Shown here piece after piece: positions 49,380 through 57,811 of a DNA stretch of 64,000 nt. The DNA lies in NCBI GenBank assembly GCA_015057455.1, contig SVEH01000005.1, positions 62,001 to 126,000 of the forward strand, read 5' to 3'. Source of the DNA: Lachnospiraceae bacterium (GTDB lineage: Bacteria; Bacillota; Clostridia; Lachnospirales; Lachnospiraceae). The notes beneath the pieces are model-generated. The model saw only the letters and a program-made list of their open reading frames with translations. It did not search any database and had not been told where the DNA came from. The first letter of the stretch is position 1; each line of letters opens with the position of its first letter. Both the position numbers and the translations under genes were made by a program.

Positions 49380-50501
49380 ATGAAAAGAGGAAAAATGGGT
49401 GTTATATGTATTGGATTAATAATGTTAGCGGCATGTTTAGTAGGTTGTTCAAAAGCGGAGAAAGATACAAAGAAAAATGAAGTAAAGGCTGCTGAAATAT
49501 CATATGAGAGAAAAAAAGCTAAGGTAAAATTGAAAGAAGATATAGTTGTAGTAAGTGATAATTGTGAGCCTGTTATTAGTAATAATGCAGGCAGTAATGC
49601 ATTCCAGTTTTTTATAATTACAAAGAATAAAGTGAAAAAAAATGATATAAAAATCACATTTGATAAAGAAAAAGAATATACAGTTAGTGTTTTGCAATAT
49701 GGTGAATTAGGACATGTACAAGATGGTGATAATGGAGATGTTAATATAAAGAAACGAACTACAATGTCATATAATGGTGTAGATTGGAAAGAATACTTAA
49801 AGGTATATGAGAATTCTGATGAAGAGGAATTAGAACATTTTGAGAATAAATATCTAAGTGATTACACAGGCGTTATAGATTGTTATTTTTATGAAGTAAG
49901 TGTATCTTTTAATACGGATACAATTAAAGAAGATGATACATTGAAAAAAATGTATATTGAATATAAGGGAAATAAAATAGAAAAAGATATAGATGTTAAA
50001 TTTTTACACAATGTAAGAAATGAGGAGGATGAGCTTCCAGATGTGTTTTATAGTGTTTCATCTTCAACTGTAATGGAATGGCGTACGCCTAATAATACAG
50101 GAGAACTAGGTACATATACAATACAGTATAAAGCAGATAAGAAGTTTGTTATAAAAGGTGTAAATGTAGTTGGAGATAACGGAATTGTTGTAGATAGTGT
50201 AGATGTAGCAGGAAGTGCAGTAAATGGAATACAGCAGAAGATGCAAGGTGATATTAGTGTTAATAAAGGTGATACAGTTACATTATATGTAAGGTTAAGA
50301 GATGATGATTTCAAGAATCAATTATCATATAATAAAAATGTTATTATAACAATGGATTATGAAGTTGAAGGTGAATTACATCAAGAAGTTTATGGAATTA
50401 GATATTTATCAGCTGCACCAATGGATGAACTATATGCAAAATATGTTGATGGTGTGGATATGATGCAATATTATAATGAATTTCATAGTGTAGTTCATTA
50501 A
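49380..50501 (+). CDS. Lipoprotein of unknown function, transporter-linked
   Basis: 373 residues from the ATG at 49380 (GGAGAG seven bases upstream; the ATG at 49365 has no site). Lipobox CLVGC gives a lipid-modified Cys near residue 23. The mature part looks all-beta and acidic, with two regions of alternating strands (about 40-200 and 210-330; for example DTVTLYVRLRDDDF). No family recognised. It is the first gene of a four-gene run with an adaptor, ATPase and permease, so it may be a receptor, immunity protein or chaperone for the exported substrate. Confidence 0.7.
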   Translation: MKRGKMGVICIGLIMLAACLVGCSKAEKDTKKNEVKAAEISYERKKAKVKLKEDIVVVSDNCEPVISNNAGSNAFQFFIITKNKVKKNDIKITFDKEKEYTVSVLQYGELGHVQDGDNGDVNIKKRTTMSYNGVDWKEYLKVYENSDEEELEHFENKYLSDYTGVIDCYFYEVSVSFNTDTIKEDDTLKKMYIEYKGNKIEKDIDVKFLHNVRNEEDELPDVFYSVSSSTVMEWRTPNNTGELGTYTIQYKADKKFVIKGVNVVGDNGIVVDSVDVAGSAVNGIQQKMQGDISVNKGDTVTLYVRLRDDDFKNQLSYNKNVIITMDYEVEGELHQEVYGIRYLSAAPMDELYAKYVDGVDMMQYYNEFHSVVH

Positions 50502-50550
50502 TATAAAATAATACATATATAATAGTAGTTTAATGAAAAGAGGGTTAGAA

Positions 50551-51429
50551 GTGAAGAAAATAAAGGGTATAGTAATCGTAATAATATGTTTGATATTATA
50601 TTGTATACCATTATGGACTATATATAATATTTCAAAGCATGAGACAAAGGAATATGAAATATCTAAGGAAAAAGAATTTAAGGAAAAAGCGTATGGAGAA
50701 CTTGAAGAACCTGTGAGAACTACTATTGAAGAGTATTATGAAGTGTCAGGAGTGATAACATCTAACACATTTAGAAACGTAAAGTTGCCTAGTAGTTCAA
50801 CAGATATGATAAATCTGTCGGTTAATATAGAAGATGAAATATATGTTGGACAAAAGATAGGATATTTAGGTAATAAAGAAGTATATTCATCATGCAATGG
50901 GATTGTAAAAGAAATTATATTAGAAGATGAGGAGCCTAAATTGAAGGTTTTGGCTTTTGAGAATTTAGTATTAAAAGTTATAACAACAAAAGATATAGCA
51001 CAGGTTTTAAATGGTGTTCTTAAAGATGAAGAGGACAATGAATATAGTGTGATTAGAAAATCAAATCAATTAGTTGATGGGAAACAAGAAGTATATTTAT
51101 CTATTAAGATAAATAATAATTTTAAATATGGAGAAGAGATTTCTAATTTAAAGTTATATACAGGAAAGAAGTATGAGGATGTATTGGCAATAAATAAGAA
51201 TTGTGTATATACTAAACCAGGTATAGAAAAAAAATATGTTAGAATATGTAGTGAGCTAGGAGAAGTAATAGAGGAGCGACAAGTAGAAGTGGCTTATGAA
51301 AGTGATGATGTAATGTGTGTGACAGGCGTAGAAGAGGGAGAAAAATGTGATTCAGGATATAAATTTGTAATTAATGGAGACGAATTTAGATTCGATGATA
51401 GAGCGCCAGATAGTTCTTTAGAGGAGTAG
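50551..51429 (+). CDS. Membrane-anchored adaptor of a MacA/HlyD-like export system
   Basis: 292 residues from a GTG at 50551 (AGAGGG upstream); an in-frame ATG at 50533 lacks a ribosome site. Residues about 4-22 form the N-terminal membrane anchor. Next comes a biotinyl-lipoyl-like hairpin (YYEVSGVITSN, then IYVGQKIGYLGNKEVYSSCNGIVKEI), then a beta-barrel part (KKYEDVLAINKNCVYTKPG, EERQVEVAYESDDVMCVTGV). The long coiled-coil hairpin of Gram-negative MacA is missing, as expected in a single-membrane cell. The ATPase gene begins five bases after its stop, so translation is probably coupled. Confidence 0.75.
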   Translation: MKKIKGIVIVIICLILYCIPLWTIYNISKHETKEYEISKEKEFKEKAYGELEEPVRTTIEEYYEVSGVITSNTFRNVKLPSSSTDMINLSVNIEDEIYVGQKIGYLGNKEVYSSCNGIVKEIILEDEEPKLKVLAFENLVLKVITTKDIAQVLNGVLKDEEDNEYSVIRKSNQLVDGKQEVYLSIKINNNFKYGEEISNLKLYTGKKYEDVLAINKNCVYTKPGIEKKYVRICSELGEVIEERQVEVAYESDDVMCVTGVEEGEKCDSGYKFVINGDEFRFDDRAPDSSLEE

Positions 51430-51434
51430 AAAAA

Positions 51435-52091
51435 ATGAGAGAGTTAAGCATTAAAATAAGAGGACTGAAAAAATCGTATAATAAAGAAGTGTTAAAGAAT
51501 ATTAATTTAGATATTGATAACGATAGTTATTTTGCGATTGAAGGTAAATCAGGTTCTGGTAAATCAACATTTATGAATATTCTTGGTTTAATAGAGGATT
51601 TTGATGATGGAGAATATAGTTTTAATGGCATTAATATAAAAAGAGGAAAAGACTACTCCTCCATAAGACTTAATAATATTGGATTTATATTTCAGTCATA
51701 TAATCTTATCCCTACAATGACATCTAAAGAAAACATTATGTTACCATTGCTATATGCTAATAAAACAGAAGTAGATGTTGAAAGTCTTGCAAAAGATTTA
51801 GATATTTATGATCTGTTAGACAAAGATGTAAATATATTGAGCGGTGGAGAAAAGCAAAGAGTAGCCATTGCAAGAGCATTAATACTAAATCCATCCTTAA
51901 TTATAGCAGATGAGCCTACTGGTAATTTAGATGAGTATAATAGAGGACTAGTGTTTGAGTTACTAAAGCGTGAGCATAAGAAAGGACGTGGAATAGTAAT
52001 GATTACACACGATCCGAGTACAGCAATGCAAGCTAAAAAAATATATAGGTTGCATCAGGGGGAATTATATGAGAAAAAAGAATGTTTTTAA
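51435..52091 (+). CDS. ABC transporter ATPase, MacB/LolD type
   Basis: 218 residues. Seen: Walker A GKSGSGKST at residues 37-45, Q-loop IFQSYNLIPTMT, signature LSGGEKQR near 135-142, Walker B LIIADEPTGNLD near 155-166 and switch His in ITHDP. Short length and the TGNLD motif are typical of MacB/LolD ATPases that drive mechanotransmission rather than classical transport. It overlaps the permease gene by 23 bases. Confidence 0.95.
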   Translation: MRELSIKIRGLKKSYNKEVLKNINLDIDNDSYFAIEGKSGSGKSTFMNILGLIEDFDDGEYSFNGINIKRGKDYSSIRLNNIGFIFQSYNLIPTMTSKENIMLPLLYANKTEVDVESLAKDLDIYDLLDKDVNILSGGEKQRVAIARALILNPSLIIADEPTGNLDEYNRGLVFELLKREHKKGRGIVMITHDPSTAMQAKKIYRLHQGELYEKKECF

Positions 52092-53235
52092 TCACGCATT
52101 TAGCATGGTTTTAAAGAATAAGAGGGCATATGCTTTATTATCAGTCACAATAGTTATGTCGTTTACGTTTTTGTTAAGTTTTTTGATTTATACTGATTCA
52201 AAAGTAATAAGTGAAAATACAGAAGTCATAATGCAGGAACCTTATTTGTTTGAAACTATATTGACAGATGTAGATGCAAATACGAGATATACATATATTA
52301 GCAATTTAAATGGTGTTGATAATACGCAGTATTATATGACAGAAGATGTTTTATTAGGTGATAGTCATAGTGATATATTTAATATACCCTTAGCTGTTCA
52401 AGGAAATGCATGGGGAATGCATCTTAGATATCAATATGAAATTGTTATGGAAAATGGCGATCAGATAGAATTAAGTGGAAATCAAGGCGTTGTTGAACAA
52501 GGACTGTATAAACAATTACAGAGGAATAGTAAGGGGAAAGAAATAGTTGTTAAAATTCCTATACAATTAAAAAATGGAAATATAAAATATATTGATATAA
52601 ATGTAATTGGTGGATTTAAAATAAAAAATTCAATGGAAAAAGAAGCCTTGGGTGCAAACAATTTAATTATTTCACATGACGCTATTAAAGAATTAGATTA
52701 TGAAACAAGTAATACTAGAATGTATATATATACTGAGTATCCAAGTAAGGTGCAGGAAATATCAGAAAATCTATCTTTATTTACTAAATCAATATATAAA
52801 GATCGTTATGAAAAGTATCCAAAGATAGAAGAACAATTAAGAAATAAAGCATTAATTGCAGTATTATTATTTATATTGCTAGGAATTAATCTATATAGCA
52901 GTTTTAATAATGCTTTAAATGAAAGAAAGTTTGAAATTGGTGTAAAAAGAGCTATTGGAGCAAGTAGTAAAGATATTATATTACAGTTTTTATGTGAAGG
53001 AATAATTGTAGTATTTACTAATATATTAATTTCTTCGATGCTATCTGTTTTTATATTTATAGGCTATAAATGGTATATGAATGTAGTGAAAAATACAGTA
53101 TATATATTTACTGTAAGTGTACACTCGATTGGTATGTACTTAGTTGCAAGTATATTTTTAACGGTGGCATTTAGTTTATTGTTTGCTGTTCAGTCTGCAC
53201 AAGTAGAGATAATAAAATATATTAAGGGAGAATAA
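52069..53235 (+). CDS. FtsX-like ABC permease, MacB type
   Basis: 388 residues with the MacB layout: one N-terminal span (about residues 20-42), an extracytoplasmic domain of about 220 residues, then three C-terminal spans (about 265-285, 305-330 and 355-375). The conserved NERKFEIGVKRAIGASSKDI in the linker is a hallmark of FtsX/MacB permeases. The ATG lies within the ATPase gene, 23 bases before its stop, so the two are made together. Such systems in Firmicutes export peptides or protect against antimicrobial peptides. Substrate unknown; the secreted protein at 48828 is a candidate. Confidence 0.9.
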   Translation: MRKKNVFNHAFSMVLKNKRAYALLSVTIVMSFTFLLSFLIYTDSKVISENTEVIMQEPYLFETILTDVDANTRYTYISNLNGVDNTQYYMTEDVLLGDSHSDIFNIPLAVQGNAWGMHLRYQYEIVMENGDQIELSGNQGVVEQGLYKQLQRNSKGKEIVVKIPIQLKNGNIKYIDINVIGGFKIKNSMEKEALGANNLIISHDAIKELDYETSNTRMYIYTEYPSKVQEISENLSLFTKSIYKDRYEKYPKIEEQLRNKALIAVLLFILLGINLYSSFNNALNERKFEIGVKRAIGASSKDIILQFLCEGIIVVFTNILISSMLSVFIFIGYKWYMNVVKNTVYIFTVSVHSIGMYLVASIFLTVAFSLLFAVQSAQVEIIKYIKGE

Positions 53236-53244
53236 TAAAATGTT

Positions 53245-53286
53245 AAAAAAGCCATATAACTAGATTTACTAGTTATATGGCTTTTT
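53245..53286. terminator. Bidirectional terminator
   Basis: Stem AAAAAAGCCATATAACTAG / CTAGTTATATGGCTTTTT with a five-base loop. It overlaps the last codons of the convergent DUF2508 gene. Confidence 0.92.
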
Positions 53287-53515
53287 CCAATTCCTTCATT
53301 TTGTTCAATAAGAACTTGTACTTAAGTTGAATAGCGTTTAATTCAAATATAGTACAATCTATTAAATCTGGTTCTGTTATATATTCAAATCTGCAATGTG
53401 CTGCCTCTAATGACTTTACAGTTGTATCTAATTCAGAAAGAAGAATTTCTTTTTCATGATGATATGTCGAGTTTGGTTTAGATGTATTAGTTGTGAGTTT
53501 TGATAAAATATTCAT
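53273..53515 (-). CDS. DUF2508 family protein (YaaL-like)
   Basis: 80 residues, a helical hairpin with the family pattern EILLSELDTTVKSLEAAHCR, then F-x3-TEPDLID, FELNAIQLKYKFLL and a Lys/Glu-rich end. Ribosome site AAGGAG. Function unknown; in many Firmicutes it lies near recR and pro-sigma-K processing genes, but here it stands alone. It has its own promoter. Confidence 0.8.
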   Translation of the reverse strand: MNILSKLTTNTSKPNSTYHHEKEILLSELDTTVKSLEAAHCRFEYITEPDLIDCTIFELNAIQLKYKFLLNKMKELEKAI

Positions 53516-53566
53516 AGTAAATCTCCTTATGAGTTTAAATTTATGTGCTTGTCTAAATTCTTTTGA

Positions 53567-53595
53567 TATATATAGTATAGTCTTAAAAATGTAAA
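53567..53595 (-). promoter_or_regulatory. Promoter of the DUF2508 gene
   Basis: Minus strand TTTACA (53590-53595), 17-base spacer, TATATA (53567-53572). Confidence 0.45.
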
Positions 53596-53694
53596 ATTAT
53601 TCCAAAAATATAGCAAAAATGGGGTGTTTTTAAAAGTTTTATTTGTATACCAATTAAACTTGTGAAAGAAAATGAAGAAATTTCAAAAAAAGTG

Positions 53695-53723
53695 TTGACC
53701 ACTCTTGAAAATGGGTGTAATAT
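53695..53723 (+). promoter_or_regulatory. Promoter of the Tad pilus operon
   Basis: TTGACC (53695-53700), 17-base spacer, TAATAT (53718-53723). The leader to the tadA start is about 240 bases and holds the structured element at 53856-53924. Confidence 0.6.
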
Positions 53724-53855
53724 GTGAAAACAACGAACACGAAACTAAAGAAAAGGGAGTGGACTGATAACAAATATATATTGTAGGTGTGAGTTGGAAG
53801 TATAAATGTTCTCAGTGGTTGTAAATTATTTTTTGCTTCAAAAAACGAATTTGGT

Positions 53856-53924
53856 GCACAAAGACGTCAAGTCCCTCATGAGTGAGGGATATAGGAAGCT
53901 GAAGATGACTTGTCATCTTTGTTC
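53856..53924 (+). promoter_or_regulatory. Candidate structured RNA leader (copy B)
   Basis: GCACAAAGAC opens the element. ACAAAG (53858-53863) can pair with CTTTGT (53917-53922), enclosing a TCCCTCA/TGAGGGA arm (53872-53878 / 53883-53889) and a GATGAC-TT-GTCATC hairpin (53904-53917). Sequence and layout echo the leader at 20229-20294. The tadA start lies about 50 bases downstream. Confidence 0.4.
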
Positions 53925-53972
53925 TAAAACCTTTATGAGAATATATGGGAAGGAGAGTGAAGTTAGTGTATT

Positions 53973-55157
53973 ATGTCGACACAACTTGAGAATATTAGAG
54001 AAAAGGTTAAGGAAAAGTTATTACTTAGTATGGTAAGTAATGATGATATAACGGATGTAAAGTTTCAAGCAATAATAGATGATTTGCTAAAAGAAGAATG
54101 TAGTGATTCTATTGACAGAGCCAATATGGTTAAAACTATTTTTCAATCTATAAGACAAAATGATGTTATTCAAGATTTATTAGATGATGATGAGATAACA
54201 GAGATAATGATTAATGGTTATAATTCTATTTTTATTGAACGGTACGGACAGATTGAGAAGTGTAATAAAGCATTTGAGTCTAATGATAGATTAAGGGATG
54301 TGATTCAAAAAATGGTATCTAAGGTAAATAGAGTGGTTAATGAATCTAATCCCATAGTAGATGCAAGATTAGACGATGGTTCAAGAATTAATGTTGTATT
54401 ACCGCCTATATCTTTAGATGGTCCTATTGTCACAATAAGAAAGTTTTCAAAAGTACCATTAACAATGAAAAGATTGGTTGAAATGGGAGCTTTAAGTATA
54501 GAGGCGATGGAATTATTGGAGAAGCTTGTTAAAGCAAAGTACAATATATTTATTAGTGGTGGAACTGGAAGTGGTAAGACAACTTTTCTTAATGCTTTAT
54601 CTGATTTTATTCCTAAGGATGAGCGTATTATAACTATAGAAGATGCGGCAGAACTTCAGATACATGATATACCTAATACAGTAAGACTAGAGGTAAGGAA
54701 TGCTAATGTAGAAGGCAATAATGAGATAGTTATAAGAGACCTTATCAAGACAGCACTTAGAATGAGACCAGATAGACTTTTAATTGGTGAAGTAAGAGAT
54801 GGTGCAGCAGTAGATTTACTTAATGCTTGCAATACGGGACATGATGGAAGTATGTCTACGGGGCATGCTAACTCTGCTAAGGATATGATTAGTAGATTAG
54901 AGTCTATGGTGCTAATGGGAGCAGATATGCCAATAAGTGTTATTAGGAGCAAAATTGTTTCAGCTATTGATGTGGTAGTGCATTTATCTAGATTAAGAGA
55001 TAAAAGTAGATGTGTGTATGAAATTAGTGAAATAGTTGGAATAGAGAACAATGAAATTATTCTAAATAAGTTATTTGAACATAAAGGAAAGCTAGTTAGA
55101 ACAGGTAATAATTTAATTAATCAAGACAAGATTCATAAACAAGGCTTAGTAGTGTAG
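53973..55157 (+). CDS. tadA: Tad pilus secretion ATPase (CpaF/TadA family)
   Basis: 394 residues, the motor for Tad pilus assembly. Seen: N-terminal region with LLDDDEITEIMINGYNSIFI, Walker A SGGTGSGKTTFLNAL near residue 195, Asp box RIITIEDAAELQI, Walker B-like LRMRPDRLLIGEVR and His box NTGHDGSMSTGHANSA. The start is unusual: the nearest AGGAG is 17 bases upstream and a stop codon excludes earlier in-frame starts, so initiation may depend on the structured leader or use a weak site. First gene of the Tad operon; tadB begins four bases after its stop. Confidence 0.94.
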   Translation: MSTQLENIREKVKEKLLLSMVSNDDITDVKFQAIIDDLLKEECSDSIDRANMVKTIFQSIRQNDVIQDLLDDDEITEIMINGYNSIFIERYGQIEKCNKAFESNDRLRDVIQKMVSKVNRVVNESNPIVDARLDDGSRINVVLPPISLDGPIVTIRKFSKVPLTMKRLVEMGALSIEAMELLEKLVKAKYNIFISGGTGSGKTTFLNALSDFIPKDERIITIEDAAELQIHDIPNTVRLEVRNANVEGNNEIVIRDLIKTALRMRPDRLLIGEVRDGAAVDLLNACNTGHDGSMSTGHANSAKDMISRLESMVLMGADMPISVIRSKIVSAIDVVVHLSRLRDKSRCVYEISEIVGIENNEIILNKLFEHKGKLVRTGNNLINQDKIHKQGLVV

Positions 55158-55161
55158 AAGG

Positions 55162-55923
55162 GTGAGAGAGATTAGGGACAGAAGTATTCAACTGATAAAC
55201 AATAAGGAATTAACTATTATTCTTCTTAAAGGATGTGGGATAATTGGTTTAATAGCCTATGTTTTCTTTAATAATATTTTTCTAAGTATCTGTTTTACTC
55301 CATATGTTATATATTATGTAAAAAAACAAAAAATTATAATCAATAATAAGAATAAAGAGAGATTAAAGATACAATTTTTTGAGGTTCTAGAGATTGTTAG
55401 TGCTTATATAAAGACTGGTATGTCTATTGAAAAAGCATTTGACCAGGTAGTTACAGATGTTGAGATGTTATATGGCATAAATTCCTCAATATATAATGAA
55501 ATAAATAACATTAACATAAGTGTTGAGATAGATATAAGAATAGAGGATGCAATTAAAAAATTGGCGAAGAAAATGGATATAAAAGAAATTAGTAATTTTG
55601 CAGAATTATTTGAAATATCAATTAAACAAGATGGTAATGTTGTAAATGTAATAGAATCCATATGTAGCTATGTAAAAGGTCAAATAGAATTAAATAGACA
55701 AGTTAGACTTTCTATAAATAGTGTACTTCAAGAGATTAGTATTATGAAAGTAATGCCTATTGGAATACTTATATATTTAAGAATATTTTCAAAGGATTAT
55801 ATTGAAGGAATATATAGTAGTGGGATGGGATTGTTTATTATGTTTATAATACTTATAGTTTATGGAATTACATTGTATATAATAGACAGAATGAAACAGA
55901 AAATCTTAATTATAGGAGAGTAA
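55162..55923 (+). CDS. tadB: Tad pilus inner-membrane platform protein TadB-like
   Basis: 253 residues from a GTG start (AGAAGGG upstream). Two N-terminal spans (about 20-55), a cytoplasmic T2SSF domain (QFFEVLEIVSAYIKTGMSIEKA, then FAELFEISIKQDGNVVNVIE) and two C-terminal spans (about 190-245). It should form the pilus platform with the TadC-like protein whose ATG begins directly after its stop codon (TAAATG). It lacks the extra N-terminal extension seen in many TadB proteins. Confidence 0.85.
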   Translation: MREIRDRSIQLINNKELTIILLKGCGIIGLIAYVFFNNIFLSICFTPYVIYYVKKQKIIINNKNKERLKIQFFEVLEIVSAYIKTGMSIEKAFDQVVTDVEMLYGINSSIYNEINNINISVEIDIRIEDAIKKLAKKMDIKEISNFAELFEISIKQDGNVVNVIESICSYVKGQIELNRQVRLSINSVLQEISIMKVMPIGILIYLRIFSKDYIEGIYSSGMGLFIMFIILIVYGITLYIIDRMKQKILIIGE

Positions 55924-57453
55924 ATGGAAGTAGAGAGTGTAGCACAAATAATAGGAATAATTAATATAGTATGTATTGGTATTATTGTGTGTGCCAATGT
56001 GATTTTAGTTATAGAAACAAAGTGTAAAAGAATTAATAATAGCGCAAGTCTATGCATAAAAAATAATGATAACCTTTTGGTCTGGGTGATTATAAAGTGC
56101 ATAAAAGAGAGCACAATAAAGAAACTAAAAGCATATAAAACTATACGTAGACTAAATGTATGCGAGGATAGTGTGGTATATACAAGAGCTTATTATGTTA
56201 AGAAATATAGTTTGGTAGTTTGGATTTTTTTATTAATGAATATAGTATCTTTAGGTGTTATATGGGGCTTTAAAGATAAGGTTAATAATCGCTCAATTAA
56301 TTTTATAAAAGACATTTCCAAACCATTATATGGACAGAATTCCATATATAAGGAGTTAGATATTGATATTATCGATGAAGAAGGTCATATAGAAAAATCT
56401 ACAATTAATATTGAGATAGAGCCTAATAGATTAAGCATATTTGATGAGGTTAAACTAATAAATCAAGCTAGAGAAGAAATAGAAAGAAAAGTTCTAAAGG
56501 ATAATTCTAATTTTAACAGAGTAGAAGAAAGTCTTAATCTAATAAGTAAAGTTGAATGTGATTCTAATATATCAATTATGTGGAATACTGATGCGCAAGG
56601 AATCATAGATTTCAATGGAAATATAGATTATGCCTACCTTGAGAAACAAGGAAATCCAGGTATAAAAGTACAAATAACAGCTATAATTAAGTATTTTGAT
56701 AATAAGTATGAACATCCAATTGAGCTTACACTATATAAAAAAGAAGAGGATGAACATACGAAAGTTATTAATGCTATACAAAGGGAAATATCAAAAAATA
56801 ATAAATCCTATAGTCTAAATGGAATATTAATGCTCCCTGAAGAAATAGGCAATTATACTATTAGGTACAAGGAAAAAGAGAAAAATGAATTAGAAAGGTA
56901 TCTATTATGTATTGTAATGCTTGGATGCGCATGTATATTTGTGGTTATAAAATATAAAGATAAAGACTTCAATAAAGATATTAAGGCAAAGGAAGAGCAA
57001 CTTATTGAAAGCTATGGAGAGATAGTTAGCAAAATGAAGATGCTAGTTATTGCTGGTATGACTGTGGAAGCAGCATTGAAGAAAATATCCATAGATTATG
57101 TGAAGGATAAAGAAAAAAAGAATATATACAATTATGCATATGAAGAGATGTTATATACATATAAAGATATTGAAGTAGGGACATCTAGTATAGAGGCTTT
57201 TAAAGAAATGGGCAAGCGTATAGGAATAAGTCCATACATAAGATTAAGTAGTATTATTATACAAAACATTAGAAATGGAACGGATAATTTTATTGATGCT
57301 CTTGAATTAGAAGTAAAGTCAGTAGAGAGTAAACAAACAGAACATTATATAAAAAAGGGAGGAGAATTAGGTGCTAAATTGCTATTGCCTATGATGTTAA
57401 TGATGGGAATAACTCTTATAATAGTTATGTTGCCAGCCCTAATAATAATGTAA
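55924..57453 (+). CDS. tadC: TadC-like platform protein with large extracytoplasmic insertion
   Basis: 509 residues, about 200 more than ordinary TadC. One span near the N-terminus (about 8-28) and one near 98-117 are followed by a hydrophilic domain at about 120-315 without membrane spans (FDEVKLINQAREEIERKVL, TLYKKEEDEHTKVI, LPEEIGNYTIRYKEKEKNE). A further span lies at 325-342, then the T2SSF domain (GEIVSKMKMLVIAGMTVEAA, MGKRIGISPYIRLSSII) and a last span. By topology the inserted domain should be outside the membrane. Its start directly abuts the tadB stop. Confidence 0.8.
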   Translation: MEVESVAQIIGIINIVCIGIIVCANVILVIETKCKRINNSASLCIKNNDNLLVWVIIKCIKESTIKKLKAYKTIRRLNVCEDSVVYTRAYYVKKYSLVVWIFLLMNIVSLGVIWGFKDKVNNRSINFIKDISKPLYGQNSIYKELDIDIIDEEGHIEKSTINIEIEPNRLSIFDEVKLINQAREEIERKVLKDNSNFNRVEESLNLISKVECDSNISIMWNTDAQGIIDFNGNIDYAYLEKQGNPGIKVQITAIIKYFDNKYEHPIELTLYKKEEDEHTKVINAIQREISKNNKSYSLNGILMLPEEIGNYTIRYKEKEKNELERYLLCIVMLGCACIFVVIKYKDKDFNKDIKAKEEQLIESYGEIVSKMKMLVIAGMTVEAALKKISIDYVKDKEKKNIYNYAYEEMLYTYKDIEVGTSSIEAFKEMGKRIGISPYIRLSSIIIQNIRNGTDNFIDALELEVKSVESKQTEHYIKKGGELGAKLLLPMMLMMGITLIIVMLPALIIM

Positions 57454-57548
57454 ATCACAGCTGATGCGTATCGGTAATTATTGTAGGATGACTCGTTTAT
57501 TAATAAATATTGCATAGAGATGGTCAGTTATAGCACGCATAGAACAAT

Positions 57549-57797
57549 ATGATTAAAGAGATTAATAAAACAATAAGTATAAAGAAAAAGAATAGAATAT
57601 TTAGTAAAGGAATACCAAGAAACTTTTCTGAATTAAAGGAGCTCCTTAAAGAAGAAAAGGGAATGGGAGTTGTTGAAGTAATATTAATTGTGGTAGTACT
57701 AGTTGGCTTAGTATTTGTATTTAAAGACAAAATGAATACTATTGTAAGTGGTATGTTTACTTCTATTACAGATGGTATAAACAATGTGGTGTCGTAA
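57549..57797 (+). CDS. Flp1-like type IVb pilin
   Basis: 82 residues. A basic leader of about 37 residues ends in EEKG, then the mature N-terminus MGVVEVILIVVVLVGLVFVF: cleavage after Gly, Glu at mature position 5 and a hydrophobic helix, as in Flp1-type pilins processed by a TadV-like prepilin peptidase. The mature part is only about 44 residues, normal for Flp pilins. It is probably the major pilus subunit. The ribosome site is weak (AGAACA), unexpected for an abundant protein. No prepilin peptidase gene is in the window. Confidence 0.9.
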   Translation: MIKEINKTISIKKKNRIFSKGIPRNFSELKELLKEEKGMGVVEVILIVVVLVGLVFVFKDKMNTIVSGMFTSITDGINNVVS

Positions 57798-57811
57798 CAC
57801 GCACTTAATAT

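Noticed and set aside
53806-54036. 76-codon open frame with a CxxC motif overlapping the start of tadA
   Set aside because: It overlaps tadA by 64 bases, runs through two perfect hairpins of the leader, has a poor ribosome site and an unconvincing composition. I treat the region as a leader RNA, with some uncertainty.
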